The translations under genes and the position numbers were made by a program. A stretch of DNA of 26,059 bases from DAOUGC01 sp034429695 (GTDB taxonomy: Bacteria; Chloroflexota; Anaerolineae; Anaerolineales; Anaerolineaceae). This document shows positions 8,144 through 15,034 of the stretch, piece by piece (position 1 is the stretch's first letter; each line of letters begins with the position of its first letter). The stretch spans positions 1 through 26,059 of the forward strand of contig DAOUGC010000004.1 of assembly GCA_034429695.1 (NCBI GenBank), read 5' to 3'. Below the pieces are notes generated by a model. That model had not been told where the DNA came from. It saw nothing but the letters and a program-made list of their open reading frames with translations, and did no database searches.

Positions 8144-8185
8144 TAACGTATCCTACCTTCCTAATGGACGGAGGCGATCAGTTCT

Positions 8186-8320
8186 TTCTCCTCCTCCATC
8201 GACGTTCTTTTCGATGGGGGAGGTGGGCGAATGCGCGGGAAATACGGGCATCCAGCAAATTCTCTCGCACGCGCATTCGCACGGAGGGGGTGCTCTGATA
8301 TCGGATGTCACGGGTTTGGA
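8186..8320. repeat. 135-bp structured direct repeat, copy A
   Basis: Copy A aligns with copy B (8532-8667) over its whole length at roughly 85-90% identity by eye. Hairpin 1 is CCTCCTCCATCGA (8190-8202) with TCGATGGGGGAGG (8211-8223), 13 bp including one G-T wobble. Hairpin 2 is GCGAATGCGCG (8227-8237) with CGCGCATTCGC (8270-8280), perfect over 11 bp. The interior GGGCATCCAGCAAATTCTCT is identical in both copies. The 3' tail (TGCTCTGA... to TTTGGA) is less conserved. Confidence 0.8.
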
Positions 8321-8340
8321 TTCGAGACTCCTGCAACAAT

Positions 8341-8394
8341 CGGTGGGCTGGAAGAACGCCGCGCCAGCGAAGCTGGCGACCCATCCTACCCACT
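8341..8394. repeat. Composite hairpin element with GACCCATCCTACC
   Basis: The outer arms GGTGGGCTGG and CCATCCTACCC are partly complementary and enclose a perfect GCCAGC/GCTGGC hairpin. Positions 8378-8390 read GACCCATC-CT-ACC. This differs by one base in the left half from the inferred IS110 target (GACCCACC-CT-AC) and supports a dispersed hairpin family as the target reservoir. Confidence 0.6.
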
Positions 8395-8531
8395 GATTTT
8401 TGTGGCGGCGCACGGCGTGCGCCGAAAACGGTCATTTTGGCGGGACGGGCTATGCCTGCCAGGGTCGATTCACGCGCTTCCTCCCGCCCGTCCCCTACAA
8501 ATCCCAATGAATATTGGCGTGGGGCACGTCA

Positions 8532-8667
8532 TTCTCCTCCTCCATCGACGTTCTTTTCAATGGGGGAGGTGGGCGAATGCGCGGGGGATTCCGGGCATCC
8601 AGCAAATTCTCTCGCGCGCGCATTCGCCCGGAGGGAATGCTCTGAAAACGCATTTCACGGATTTGGA
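8532..8667. repeat. 135-bp structured direct repeat, copy B
   Basis: Second copy of the repeat, 346-347 bp downstream of copy A. Hairpin 1 (8536-8548 with 8557-8569) has one extra mismatch relative to A. Hairpin 2 (GGGCGAATGCGCG 8571-8583 with 8617-8629) is longer and perfect over 13 bp. Keeping the hairpin arms while the loops and tails vary suggests that structure is what is maintained. Confidence 0.8.
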
Positions 8668-8791
8668 CGGTGCACCAATCACCGCACCCACGCTCCTGTT
8701 TTTAATGATCATCTAATCGCATGACCATTGTCCACATTTTTATGACCTTTTCCACTGGAAACCCCGGCCAATTTTTATTAAGATACCATCA

Positions 8792-9277
8792 ATGTTAAAA
8801 CAGTCGTTGGACCACCTCGCGCTCTTTCAGGGCCTCAATCAACAGCAGCTTGACCTCCTCATGCCGCTGCTGAAAGTGGTGATCATCCAGCCCGAGCAGG
8901 TCGTTTTTGAACAGAACCGCCCGGCCGACTATCTGTACATTTTGTTGACAGGCGAAGTGGTTGTGAGTTATAAACCATATGATGGTCCGCCACTCACCGT
9001 GGCGCGCATCCAACCGGGCGGCGTGTTTGGCTGGTCGGCGGTGATGCAGCGTGAAGTTTACACTTCCCGCGCGGTCGCGTCGGTGGCGAGCGAGGCTTAC
9101 CGCATCAGCGGGGACAAATTGCGTTGCCTGTGTGAAACCCACCCGGATACCGGAGTGGTGATTCTGGAACGGCTGGCAAGCGTGATCGCTGAACGGTTGC
9201 GCAACACCCATCACCACATCCTGGATCTGCTAAATCAGGGTATGGATTCCGGCAACAAGTGCAAAGACGAGGGCTGA
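8792..9277 (+). CDS. CRP-like cyclic nucleotide-binding-fold protein without HTH (161 aa)
   Basis: The protein is a single CRP/FNR-type beta-roll (about residues 8-120) followed by a helix. Visible landmarks are LFQGLNQQQLDLL, VFEQNRPADYLYILLTGEVVVSY, IQPGGVFGWSAVM and TSRAVASVASEAYRI. The phosphate-binding cassette has FGWSA where cAMP binders have FGE(L/I)A, so the usual ribose-contacting Glu is missing and classical cAMP binding is doubtful. No DNA-binding helix-turn-helix follows, so it is not a transcription factor by itself. It ends 3 bp before a NifU-like gene. A TAAGAT at 8779-8784 is only 7 nt from the ATG and no Shine-Dalgarno is seen, so the transcript could be leaderless (weak evidence). 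Confidence 0.88.
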   Translation: MLKQSLDHLALFQGLNQQQLDLLMPLLKVVIIQPEQVVFEQNRPADYLYILLTGEVVVSYKPYDGPPLTVARIQPGGVFGWSAVMQREVYTSRAVASVASEAYRISGDKLRCLCETHPDTGVVILERLASVIAERLRNTHHHILDLLNQGMDSGNKCKDEG

Positions 9278-9280
9278 CCC

Positions 9281-9529
9281 ATGGGCGAAAATTCATTCAA
9301 TTACTCCACCCAGGAACAGTTGCAGGGTCTGATTGAGCAACTGGACGCATACATCAATCATTATCATGGTGGATCTGTACAACTGGTTTCTTTTGACGGA
9401 AAAACGGTGCGTTTGCATCTGGGCGGCGCGTGCGAGGAATGCAGCCTGTCCAGCACCACCCTGCACGGTTGGGTGGAGGGAACCATCCGCCAGTTTTTCC
9501 CTGAGATCGAAAGCGTTGAAGAAGGCTGA
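9281..9529 (+). CDS. NifU-like Fe-S scaffold domain protein (82 aa)
   Basis: Stand-alone NifU C-terminal domain, which binds or transfers an iron-sulphur cluster through a CxxC pair. The family pattern is clear: GGSVQLVSFDGKTVRLHLGGACEEC, with Cys51 and Cys54, then SLSSTTLHGWVEGTIRQFFPEI. Length fits single-domain Nfu proteins. The ATG lies 3 bp after the stop of the CRP-like gene, with GACGAGGG just upstream, so the two are co-transcribed. This suggests the sensor-fold protein may be linked to Fe-S maturation. A bidirectional terminator follows. Confidence 0.92.
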   Translation: MGENSFNYSTQEQLQGLIEQLDAYINHYHGGSVQLVSFDGKTVRLHLGGACEECSLSSTTLHGWVEGTIRQFFPEIESVEEG

Positions 9530-9546
9530 GTGGAAACTTTCCGATA

Positions 9547-9574
9547 AAAAAAGACTGCCGCGGCAGTCTTTTTT
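9547..9574. terminator. Bidirectional terminator between convergent genes
   Basis: A perfect palindrome (AAGACTGCCG 9551-9560 with CGGCAGTCTT 9561-9570), flanked by A-run and T-run extensions. It serves the NifU-like gene on the plus strand and the SHOCT-like gene on the minus strand. Confidence 0.9.
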
Positions 9575-9582
9575 ATTTTCCC

Positions 9583-9984
9583 TTATTCGATAAAGACCTC
9601 GACGTGCTCGCCGTCTTCATCATCATATACATCCACAATCTGGCCGGTTTCGCCAGAATTGACATATTCCATCAGTTGTTCCATGTCCATGCCCTCCACC
9701 TCGGTGGAGAAGCGCGCGCCCATTTTCATGCCTGCAGTGATCACCGAGACCGGCAGACGCACATTGACACGCACTTTACCGGTATCTGTATCGGTCACAC
9801 GCACCCGCAGAAAACGGGCCTGATTGCGGATTGGCGGTGGTGGGGGTGGAACGGGGGGCACAGCCGTCTGATTGCGGCGTGCTCCGGCTTCAAGCGCCTC
9901 CAACAGGTTGATGCCGTCCTCGGCGCTGATCTTGCCTTCCTGAATGAGCCTCAGGATCTTTAACCGTTCCTCTGACGTCGCCAT
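9583..9984 (-). CDS. SHOCT-like domain protein of unknown function (133 aa)
   Basis: The N-terminal 30 residues (EERLKILRLIQEGKISAEDGINLLEAL) match the short SHOCT/YvlB-N-like helical motif often found at the start of bacterial regulatory or membrane-associated proteins. A polyproline linker (about 43-52) follows, then an acidic alpha/beta part (about 55-133) with repeated valine-rich strands and no catalytic motif that I recognise. The C-terminus is strongly acidic. The ATG at 9984 has AAGGAG close upstream. No signal or membrane segment is visible. Function unknown. Confidence 0.85.
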   Translation of the reverse strand: MATSEERLKILRLIQEGKISAEDGINLLEALEAGARRNQTAVPPVPPPPPPIRNQARFLRVRVTDTDTGKVRVNVRLPVSVITAGMKMGARFSTEVEGMDMEQLMEYVNSGETGQIVDVYDDEDGEHVEVFIE

Positions 9985-10096
9985 TCACGCTCCTTGTATA
10001 TGCTTCTATTTTACCAGCAAAGAGGAAAACCTAGAGGTTGGAGGTCAGACGCCAGAAGATAAGGTTAAGAGCCATCCGCCTGCAATTGACAACAAT

Positions 10097-10118
10097 GGGG
10101 CTGATATCAATCAGCCCC
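10097..10118 (-). terminator. Possible terminator after the 272-aa unknown gene
   Basis: A perfect 9-bp stem (GGGGCTGAT 10097-10105 with ATCAGCCCC 10110-10118) lies 76 bp downstream of the minus-strand gene ending at 10194. On the minus strand it is followed by ATTGTTGT rather than a clean T run, so termination is uncertain. Confidence 0.45.
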
Positions 10119-10193
10119 ACCGAAAATCACTGATCATGCACCTTTCAGCCTGCCAGAATGTCCTCCACCCCGGACTTCTGACAACTTTTTTAT

Positions 10194-11012
10194 CTACTTT
10201 CCTTCCGTCCTTCGTTCCCATTCCTTTACCGCTTTGCGAATAAATTCGCGTATTTCGTCGTCCTTCACGGCATCAATGCCGTCGTAATGCTCAACCCCCA
10301 CCCAAACGATCACGCCCTTGCGCGGGTCTTCAGACAGGCGAATGGCGCGAGTCTGCAACGACGAGGTTTCCAGCATCTCCTGCAGAACCTCATCGATCTG
10401 GGCCACAATGGAAGCCGGCGCTTTGGGTTTTTCGACGGGTTGGTTCGTGGGGGTTCCCAGTCTGCGTTGCGAAGGCGACACCGCCGAGGCAGGCTGTCCT
10501 GCAGTGCCCATGCCACCGGGGGTGATCGCGTTCGCAAGGCGGCTTTCCAGCACATCCTGCTCATTAACGGCAACCGCACCCGCTGTTTCCATCTCCGCTG
10601 CCGACTGCGCCGCGGTTGGAACAACCCCGGTTGGCACAACCGCCCCGTCCCCTGCGTTGGGGGCCAGCTTTTCCACCTGCAAAAGGGGCGGGGGGGTGGG
10701 CATGTCCGTCACACCGCCCAGCCATGCGATCCACTCCCGGCCCAGTGCGATCAACTTGCGCCGCCGGTCGGCAGGCAGACGCGACGGGTCACTCACTTCC
10801 TTGCCGCCCACAACGGCCATCAGCCTTCCGCTGGCCAGATCATGCCAGATGCGCACCTCGTCAGTATGCTCCGACTGCGTTACGGGCGCATCAGCCTGAC
10901 CACGTTTGCGGCGGTCACGGTCAGCCCACAGCGTTGAGATTAACGCTCCGGCGATAAACCCCACCGTTACAAACAGCAGAGCCAGCATCAATATATTGGA
11001 TAAAGACGGCAT
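10194..11012 (-). CDS. Membrane-anchored protein of unknown function (272 aa)
   Basis: I do not recognise a family. The ATG at 11012 is preceded by GGAGG at a good distance; an upstream TTG at 11030 overlaps that site and is unlikely. Residues about 5-28 (NILMLALLFVTVGFIAGALIST) form one transmembrane helix followed by a basic stretch (DRDRRKRG). A globular part (about 45-95) contains WHDLASGRLMAVVGGKEV. A long Ala/Pro/Thr-rich linker spans about 110-195. The C-terminal domain (about 200-272) includes IVAQIDEVLQEMLETSSLQTRAIRL and GVIVWVGVEHYDGIDAVKDDEI, and looks like the conserved functional part. Positive-inside topology suggests that the C-terminus is cytoplasmic. Confidence 0.85.
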   Translation of the reverse strand: MPSLSNILMLALLFVTVGFIAGALISTLWADRDRRKRGQADAPVTQSEHTDEVRIWHDLASGRLMAVVGGKEVSDPSRLPADRRRKLIALGREWIAWLGGVTDMPTPPPLLQVEKLAPNAGDGAVVPTGVVPTAAQSAAEMETAGAVAVNEQDVLESRLANAITPGGMGTAGQPASAVSPSQRRLGTPTNQPVEKPKAPASIVAQIDEVLQEMLETSSLQTRAIRLSEDPRKGVIVWVGVEHYDGIDAVKDDEIREFIRKAVKEWERRTEGK

Positions 11013-11124
11013 GGCGACACCTCCGAACAAATTGGGAACATGTTAATTGTAGAAGGGAACGCCTGTAAATTCAAGCCAGCCCGCAAGAAGCAAGGCAATT
11101 GCAAGGGAGCCGTTTTCAGGCCTA

Positions 11125-11964
11125 TTACGGGTGCGGCTGACACACAGGGCAAAAATGTGTACCGCGCTGCCCAACCACAATGCGCTCCAACAGCGCGCCG
11201 CACTCCACACAGGGCAACCCCGTGCGCTGATAAGCACGAAAGTGGTTCTGAAACTCGCCGCCCCGGTACACCCAATCAATGCTCGCACCGTGCGACTGGA
11301 TGCCCCATTCCAGCACCTGCCGGACGGCGTTCAACAAGCGTGCCGACTGCTCACCGCTCAGGCTGCTGGAAAGGCGCAACGGGTGCAACTTTGCCAGATG
11401 CAGGGCTTCATCGGTGTAAATATTACCCAACCCCGCCAGAAACGACTGATCCAGCAGCAGCGGTTTAAGCTGGCGCTTGCGCTCCATCAACATGGCGTGA
11501 AAGCGCCCGGCAGTGAGCGCCTCATCAAATGGCTCCAGCCCCAGCCCGCCGGTGATGCGCCCCGGGTCATCCGTCAACCAGATGCGGCCAAACTTGCGCG
11601 CATCGTTAAAGACCATGCGCCCGCCGTCATCAAACCAAAACACCGCGCGGTCATGCGGGCGCAGTTCCACCTCAACGCCGTCAGGCTGGAAAGCCGGTTC
11701 CACACGGATATCGCCGCTCATGCGCAAATGGATCAGCAACTTGTCTTTTGAAAGATCCAGCACCAAAAACTTGCCGCGCCGGCCAACAGCTTCGATGGTC
11801 TGACCCACCAACCGCTCCACCGCCTCATCCACCCCGGGCTCAGCCAGGGTACGCGCCCACTGAAAACACGCTGAGCGAATGCGCCGACCCGGCACAGCCT
11901 CTCCAACAACACCGCCCGAGCGCAATGCCCGGGCGATGGTCTCAACTTCAGGTAATTCTGGCAT
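11125..11964 (-). CDS. mutM: Formamidopyrimidine-DNA glycosylase (Fpg/MutM, 279 aa)
   Basis: Base-excision repair enzyme that removes 8-oxoguanine and formamidopyrimidines and cleaves the abasic site. The catalytic N-terminus PELPEVE is intact (Pro1 after Met removal, Glu2, Glu5). The conserved lysine is at about residue 65 (GRRGKFLVL), with HLRMSG at 79-84 and NDARKFG at 120-126. The H2TH region includes LAGLGNIYTDEAL. The C-terminal zinc finger has Cys252, Cys255, Cys272 and Cys275, with the lesion-contacting arginine in GQRGTHF. Length is typical. The ATG is 3 bp after the prs stop codon, so translation is probably coupled. Confidence 0.97.
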   Translation of the reverse strand: MPELPEVETIARALRSGGVVGEAVPGRRIRSACFQWARTLAEPGVDEAVERLVGQTIEAVGRRGKFLVLDLSKDKLLIHLRMSGDIRVEPAFQPDGVEVELRPHDRAVFWFDDGGRMVFNDARKFGRIWLTDDPGRITGGLGLEPFDEALTAGRFHAMLMERKRQLKPLLLDQSFLAGLGNIYTDEALHLAKLHPLRLSSSLSGEQSARLLNAVRQVLEWGIQSHGASIDWVYRGGEFQNHFRAYQRTGLPCVECGALLERIVVGQRGTHFCPVCQPHP

Positions 11965-11967
11965 GGC

Positions 11968-12960
11968 TTACTCGTTAAACATCTCGCCCACCGAACGGCC
12001 CTCATTGGCGCGCTGGATTACTTCACCCAGCAGCGGCGCAACCGAGAGCACCTTCAGGCGGTCGCCAAACTCCTGCACCTTTTCCGGCGGGATGGGCAGC
12101 GTATCAGTGGTGATGAACTGCGTCACGGGCAGGCTGGCAAGCCGGCGGGCGGCGTTGAGCGACAGCAGCGGGTGCACAAACACCATGTACACCGAACGCG
12201 CGCCATAATCCTTCACCAGGTTGACGGCCTGCACCATCGAGCCGCCCGTGTCCACTTCGTCGTCCACGATCACCACGTCACGGTCAAACACATCACCCAC
12301 CAGGCTGAGCGCCTCGGCTTTGGCGTCGTTTGCCACGCGGCGCTTTTCTATAAAAGCCAGCGGGGTGTTCATGTAAGAAGCGAAATTGCGCGCCTTCTTG
12401 GCAAAACCCAGGTCTGCGGTGACCACCACCGGTTTGTGCATCTTGTTCTGAATCGACTGGATGTATTCGATCAGAATGTGGAAGGCAGATAGCACATCCC
12501 CGGGGATGGAGAAGAAGCCCTGGATCTGCCCTGCGTGAAGGTCCATGGTGATGTAGCGGTCAGCACCGGCGATCTCGATCATGTCCGCCACCAGCCGCGC
12601 AGTGATGGGCACACGCGGTTGATCTTTTTTATCAGAACGGGCATAGCACAGGTAGGGAACCACAGCCGTGACGCGCGCAGCCGAATCCAGCCGCAGCGTC
12701 TGCAACAGGATCAGCAGCTCCATCAGGTTGCGGTGCACCGGCGGTGATGTGGTCTGAATCACATAGCAATCCTGGCCGCGCACCGATGAATGCAACTTTA
12801 CAAAAATGTTGTCATTCGGAAACGTCACCACGTCGCGTTCGCACAACTGATTGCCCAGGTATTTGGCGATGCGTTCCGCCAGATCAGGGCAGGCGGTTCC
12901 AGCATACAGCTTGACATCGCCGTACATCATGCGTTCGTGACGGGTCATGGAATGTGGCAT
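11968..12960 (-). CDS. prs: Ribose-phosphate pyrophosphokinase (330 aa)
   Basis: Makes PRPP from ribose 5-phosphate and ATP for nucleotide, histidine, tryptophan and NAD synthesis. Diagnostic segments are the flexible loop PYLCYARSDKKDQPRVPITA (about 102-121), DLHAGQIQGFF (140-150) and the PRPP-binding loop VVIVDDEVDTGG (229-240). An AGGAG lies 7 nt before the ATG at 12960. The first 12 residues (PHSMTRHERMMY) are longer than usual and internal ATGs exist, so a slightly later start is possible. It is 9 bp downstream of the acetyltransferase and 3 bp upstream of mutM, within one transcription unit. Confidence 0.96.
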   Translation of the reverse strand: MPHSMTRHERMMYGDVKLYAGTACPDLAERIAKYLGNQLCERDVVTFPNDNIFVKLHSSVRGQDCYVIQTTSPPVHRNLMELLILLQTLRLDSAARVTAVVPYLCYARSDKKDQPRVPITARLVADMIEIAGADRYITMDLHAGQIQGFFSIPGDVLSAFHILIEYIQSIQNKMHKPVVVTADLGFAKKARNFASYMNTPLAFIEKRRVANDAKAEALSLVGDVFDRDVVIVDDEVDTGGSMVQAVNLVKDYGARSVYMVFVHPLLSLNAARRLASLPVTQFITTDTLPIPPEKVQEFGDRLKVLSVAPLLGEVIQRANEGRSVGEMFNE

Positions 12961-12969
12961 ACCATTCTC

Positions 12970-13518
12970 CTAATCAATCCCATATCTGGCCATCCACTCA
13001 TCCTTCAGGATGCTCATCAACAAAACATCAATGAGTTTTCCATCCTGAAAATGAGCCTGCCGCTGGCGGCCTTCGTGAACGAAGCCGCATTTTTCGTACG
13101 ACCGGACGGCACGGGGGTTGGTTTCAAATACCCTTAAATGAACCCGGTTTAGACCCACATTGAGAAAGGCATGTTGCAGGATCAACTGCATGGCTTGTGT
13201 GCCAACGCCCTTGTTCCACTGGCTTTTTTCGCCGATGCAGATGCCCACCTCAGCCTGCCGGCTGCGCCAGTCGAACCCAAACAGCCCAATGTTGCCCACC
13301 GGCTCCCATTCGCCCAGGTGCTCAACTTCCACCGTCAGCGGATGTTCCTCAGGTGGGCGTTTGAGCATGTTCTCAAACCAGGTTTGTTCATCAATGGAGG
13401 AAATGGGCAGATAGATGGAGATGCCGCGCCGAACTTCATGATCGTTCAGCCAGCGCACAAAGCAGGGCAGGTCTTCCCGCTCCATGCCTCGCAATCGCAT
13501 CCCATTTCCGATAATCAT
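12970..13518 (-). CDS. GNAT N-acetyltransferase, RimJ/RimL-like (182 aa)
   Basis: Acetyl-CoA-dependent N-acetyltransferase. The fold is recognisable: MRLRGMEREDLPCFVRWLND at the start, GNIGLFGFDWRSRQAEVGICIG for beta-strand 4, then the acetyl-CoA loop QWNKGVGTQAMQLILQHAF (the G-x-G-T variant of the Q/RxxGxG/A motif), and LRVFETNPRAVRSYEKCGFVHEGR. These match the RimJ/RimL branch acting on protein N-termini or small amines such as spermidine. The substrate cannot be told from sequence. GAAGG precedes the ATG. It lies 27 bp after aspS and 9 bp before prs, in the same operon. Confidence 0.92.
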   Translation of the reverse strand: MIIGNGMRLRGMEREDLPCFVRWLNDHEVRRGISIYLPISSIDEQTWFENMLKRPPEEHPLTVEVEHLGEWEPVGNIGLFGFDWRSRQAEVGICIGEKSQWNKGVGTQAMQLILQHAFLNVGLNRVHLRVFETNPRAVRSYEKCGFVHEGRQRQAHFQDGKLIDVLLMSILKDEWMARYGID

Positions 13519-13545
13519 TGACTGCCTTCTTTCCCGTGGTTTCTG

Positions 13546-14865
13546 TTACGGGCTTAAGCGCGTGGGGCCGCGGAACAGATACACTGCTTCGCGAATGTTG
13601 GGCAGGTTCAGCATCACCATTGCCAGGCGCGACAGGCCCAATCCATAGCCGCCATGCGGCGGGGTCCCATAACGGAAGAAGTCCAGATAATACTGGATCG
13701 ATTCCAGCCCAACACCCTTCTCCTGCGCCTGGCGCATGAGCACATCGTAGCGGTGCTCGCGCTGCGCGCCGGTGGTGATCTCCAGACCGCTGGCGATCAG
13801 GTCGAAGGATTTTGTGGTGGCGGGGTCGTTCTCGTAGCGCATATGATAGAACGGGCGCACGGTGATGGGCCAGTCGGTGAGGAACACAAAGTCGTGACCG
13901 TACTTTTCCTTCACGTACTGCCCCAGCAGGCGCTCACCAGCCGGGTCAATATCGCCCTTCTTGTCGGGCGGCAGTTTGTAATCGCGTTCCTTCAGGATGG
14001 TCAAAGCCTCAGCCATGGTGATGCGCGGGAACGGTGTGGTGGGGATGACCAGATCCACGCCGAAATGCTCCTGGATCTGCGCATCGTGCTTCTCTTTGAC
14101 ACGCGTGTAAACGTACGCCAGCATGTTCTCAAGCGATTTCATCACGTCGTCGTGTGAGTCAATCCACGACATCTCCATGTCCACCGAGGTGAACTCGGTC
14201 ATGTGGCGGGATGTGAAGGATGGGTCCGCACGGAAGGCAGGGCCAATCTCGAACACGCGCTCGTAACCGGCAGCCATGGCCATTTGCTTGTAGAACTGCG
14301 GCGATTGGGTGAGATAGGCTTTGCGGTCAAAATAGGGCAGCTCAAACAACTCGGCGCCGCCTTCAGACGGGCTGCCGGTCAGCTTGGGTGACTGCATTTC
14401 CATGAAATTGTTTTGCACCCAGTATTCGCGCATCGCCATCACAGCCGTGGTTTGCACCTCAAAGATCAGGCGCGCAGCCGGGCGGCGCAGGTCCAGATAG
14501 CGCCAGTCCAGGCGGAAATCCAGCGATGGCTGGGTCTCAGCGATGATCTCCAGCGGCAGCGGCGCCTGGGCGGCATTATTGACCACCAGCTCCTCAAGCT
14601 GAACTTCAATCCCGCCCAACTTGACGACTTCGTTCTCCACCACCTGACCCACCACGGTCACGGCACTTTCGGTTCCCAGCGCCGAGATCTGCTCAGCCAG
14701 TTCGGGGCTGTTGGCTTTCCAGAAAGCCACCTGCACCAGCCCGGTGGGGTCACGCAGGATCAGAAATTGCATTTTCTTCTGATCGCGCAGGGTCTGCAGC
14801 CAGCCCTGGATCTTCACCTTCTGCCCGATTGCACTTTTAAGGTTGCCAATGAGAGTGCGTTCCAT
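13546..14865 (-). CDS. aspS: Aspartyl-tRNA synthetase, archaeal/AspS2 type (439 aa)
   Basis: Class II synthetase charging tRNA(Asp), and possibly tRNA(Asn). The compact length and absence of the bacterial GAD insertion place it in the archaeal-type group. An OB-fold anticodon-binding domain occupies about 1-100 (KIQGWLQTLRDQKKMQFLILRDPTGLVQV). The catalytic core follows with YLDLRRP, SPKLTGSPSEGGAELF, motif 2 around FRADPSFTSRHMTEF, and motif 3 GYGLGLSRLAM near the C-terminus. AAGGAG lies 10 nt before the ATG at 14865; a TTG 9 nt further upstream is too close to that site. No GatCAB or asnS is in the window, so tRNA specificity is open. It heads the run aspS-GNAT-prs-mutM. Confidence 0.95.
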   Translation of the reverse strand: MERTLIGNLKSAIGQKVKIQGWLQTLRDQKKMQFLILRDPTGLVQVAFWKANSPELAEQISALGTESAVTVVGQVVENEVVKLGGIEVQLEELVVNNAAQAPLPLEIIAETQPSLDFRLDWRYLDLRRPAARLIFEVQTTAVMAMREYWVQNNFMEMQSPKLTGSPSEGGAELFELPYFDRKAYLTQSPQFYKQMAMAAGYERVFEIGPAFRADPSFTSRHMTEFTSVDMEMSWIDSHDDVMKSLENMLAYVYTRVKEKHDAQIQEHFGVDLVIPTTPFPRITMAEALTILKERDYKLPPDKKGDIDPAGERLLGQYVKEKYGHDFVFLTDWPITVRPFYHMRYENDPATTKSFDLIASGLEITTGAQREHRYDVLMRQAQEKGVGLESIQYYLDFFRYGTPPHGGYGLGLSRLAMVMLNLPNIREAVYLFRGPTRLSP

Positions 14866-15034
14866 GTTGTTCAAGCTCCTTGCGGGTTCTGCCCAGAATA
14901 ATTGCTTGCGTACAACGACCTTGCATATTTAATGATAACAACCAGCCGTAAAGCTGCCTGATAATTGTAATCGCAATTGGGGCGATTCCCGCCACCATTT
15001 CAACTTTTTCGCATGAATTCACCTTACGATTTGT

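Larger units (their letters stand above)
6518..8154 (+). mobile_element. IS110-family insertion sequence, apparently complete
   Basis: The ends were deduced from matches between the leader RNA and the flanks, because IS110 elements normally have no terminal inverted repeats or target duplication. The left core CT is at 6518-6519, with the left end starting GTTATATATAC. The right core CT is at 8153-8154, with the right end finishing TAACGTATC. The element is about 1.635 kb including one core copy: about 255 bp of left end carrying a structured RNA, a 408-codon transposase, and a right end of about 150 bp. The reconstructed empty site reads GACCCACC-CT-ACCTTCC, which resembles the local GACCCATC-CT-ACC at 8378-8390. 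The placement of the large non-coding segment upstream of the gene fits the IS110 rather than the IS1111 subgroup. Confidence 0.8.
8155..8791. other. Gene-free region rich in structured repeats
   Basis: No open frame here looks like a protein: translations are low-complexity and none has a ribosome binding site. The region holds two 135-bp direct repeats (8186-8320 and 8532-8667), a GGTGGGCTGG...CCATCCTACCCA element (8341-8394) and several perfect palindromes. These include GGCGCAC/GTGCGCC (8407-8413/8417-8423), GGGACGGGC/GCCCGTCCC (8442-8450/8486-8494) and CCAAT/ATTGG (8504-8508/8513-8517). The last 120 bp before the next gene are AT-rich. Confidence 0.7.

Noticed and set aside
8149..8156. 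GT (8148-8149) as the IS110 core, based on the longer TATCCTAC complementarity to 6650-6657
   Set aside because: GT gives a better right-target match. However, CT fits the donor guides, the AG in both right guides, the empty-site resemblance to GACCCATCCTACC, and the 6437-6449 motif; the extra matched bases look fortuitous. Moving the core to GT would not change the 17-bp junction spacing, so the promoter does not discriminate.
8231..8724. Overlapping open frames across the structured repeats
   Set aside because: No ribosome binding sites; the same repeat is read in different frames, and composition is repeat-driven.
10287..10937. Long plus-strand open frames opposite the 272-aa gene
   Set aside because: They are antisense shadows of a minus-strand gene with a good ribosome binding site and transmembrane anchor.
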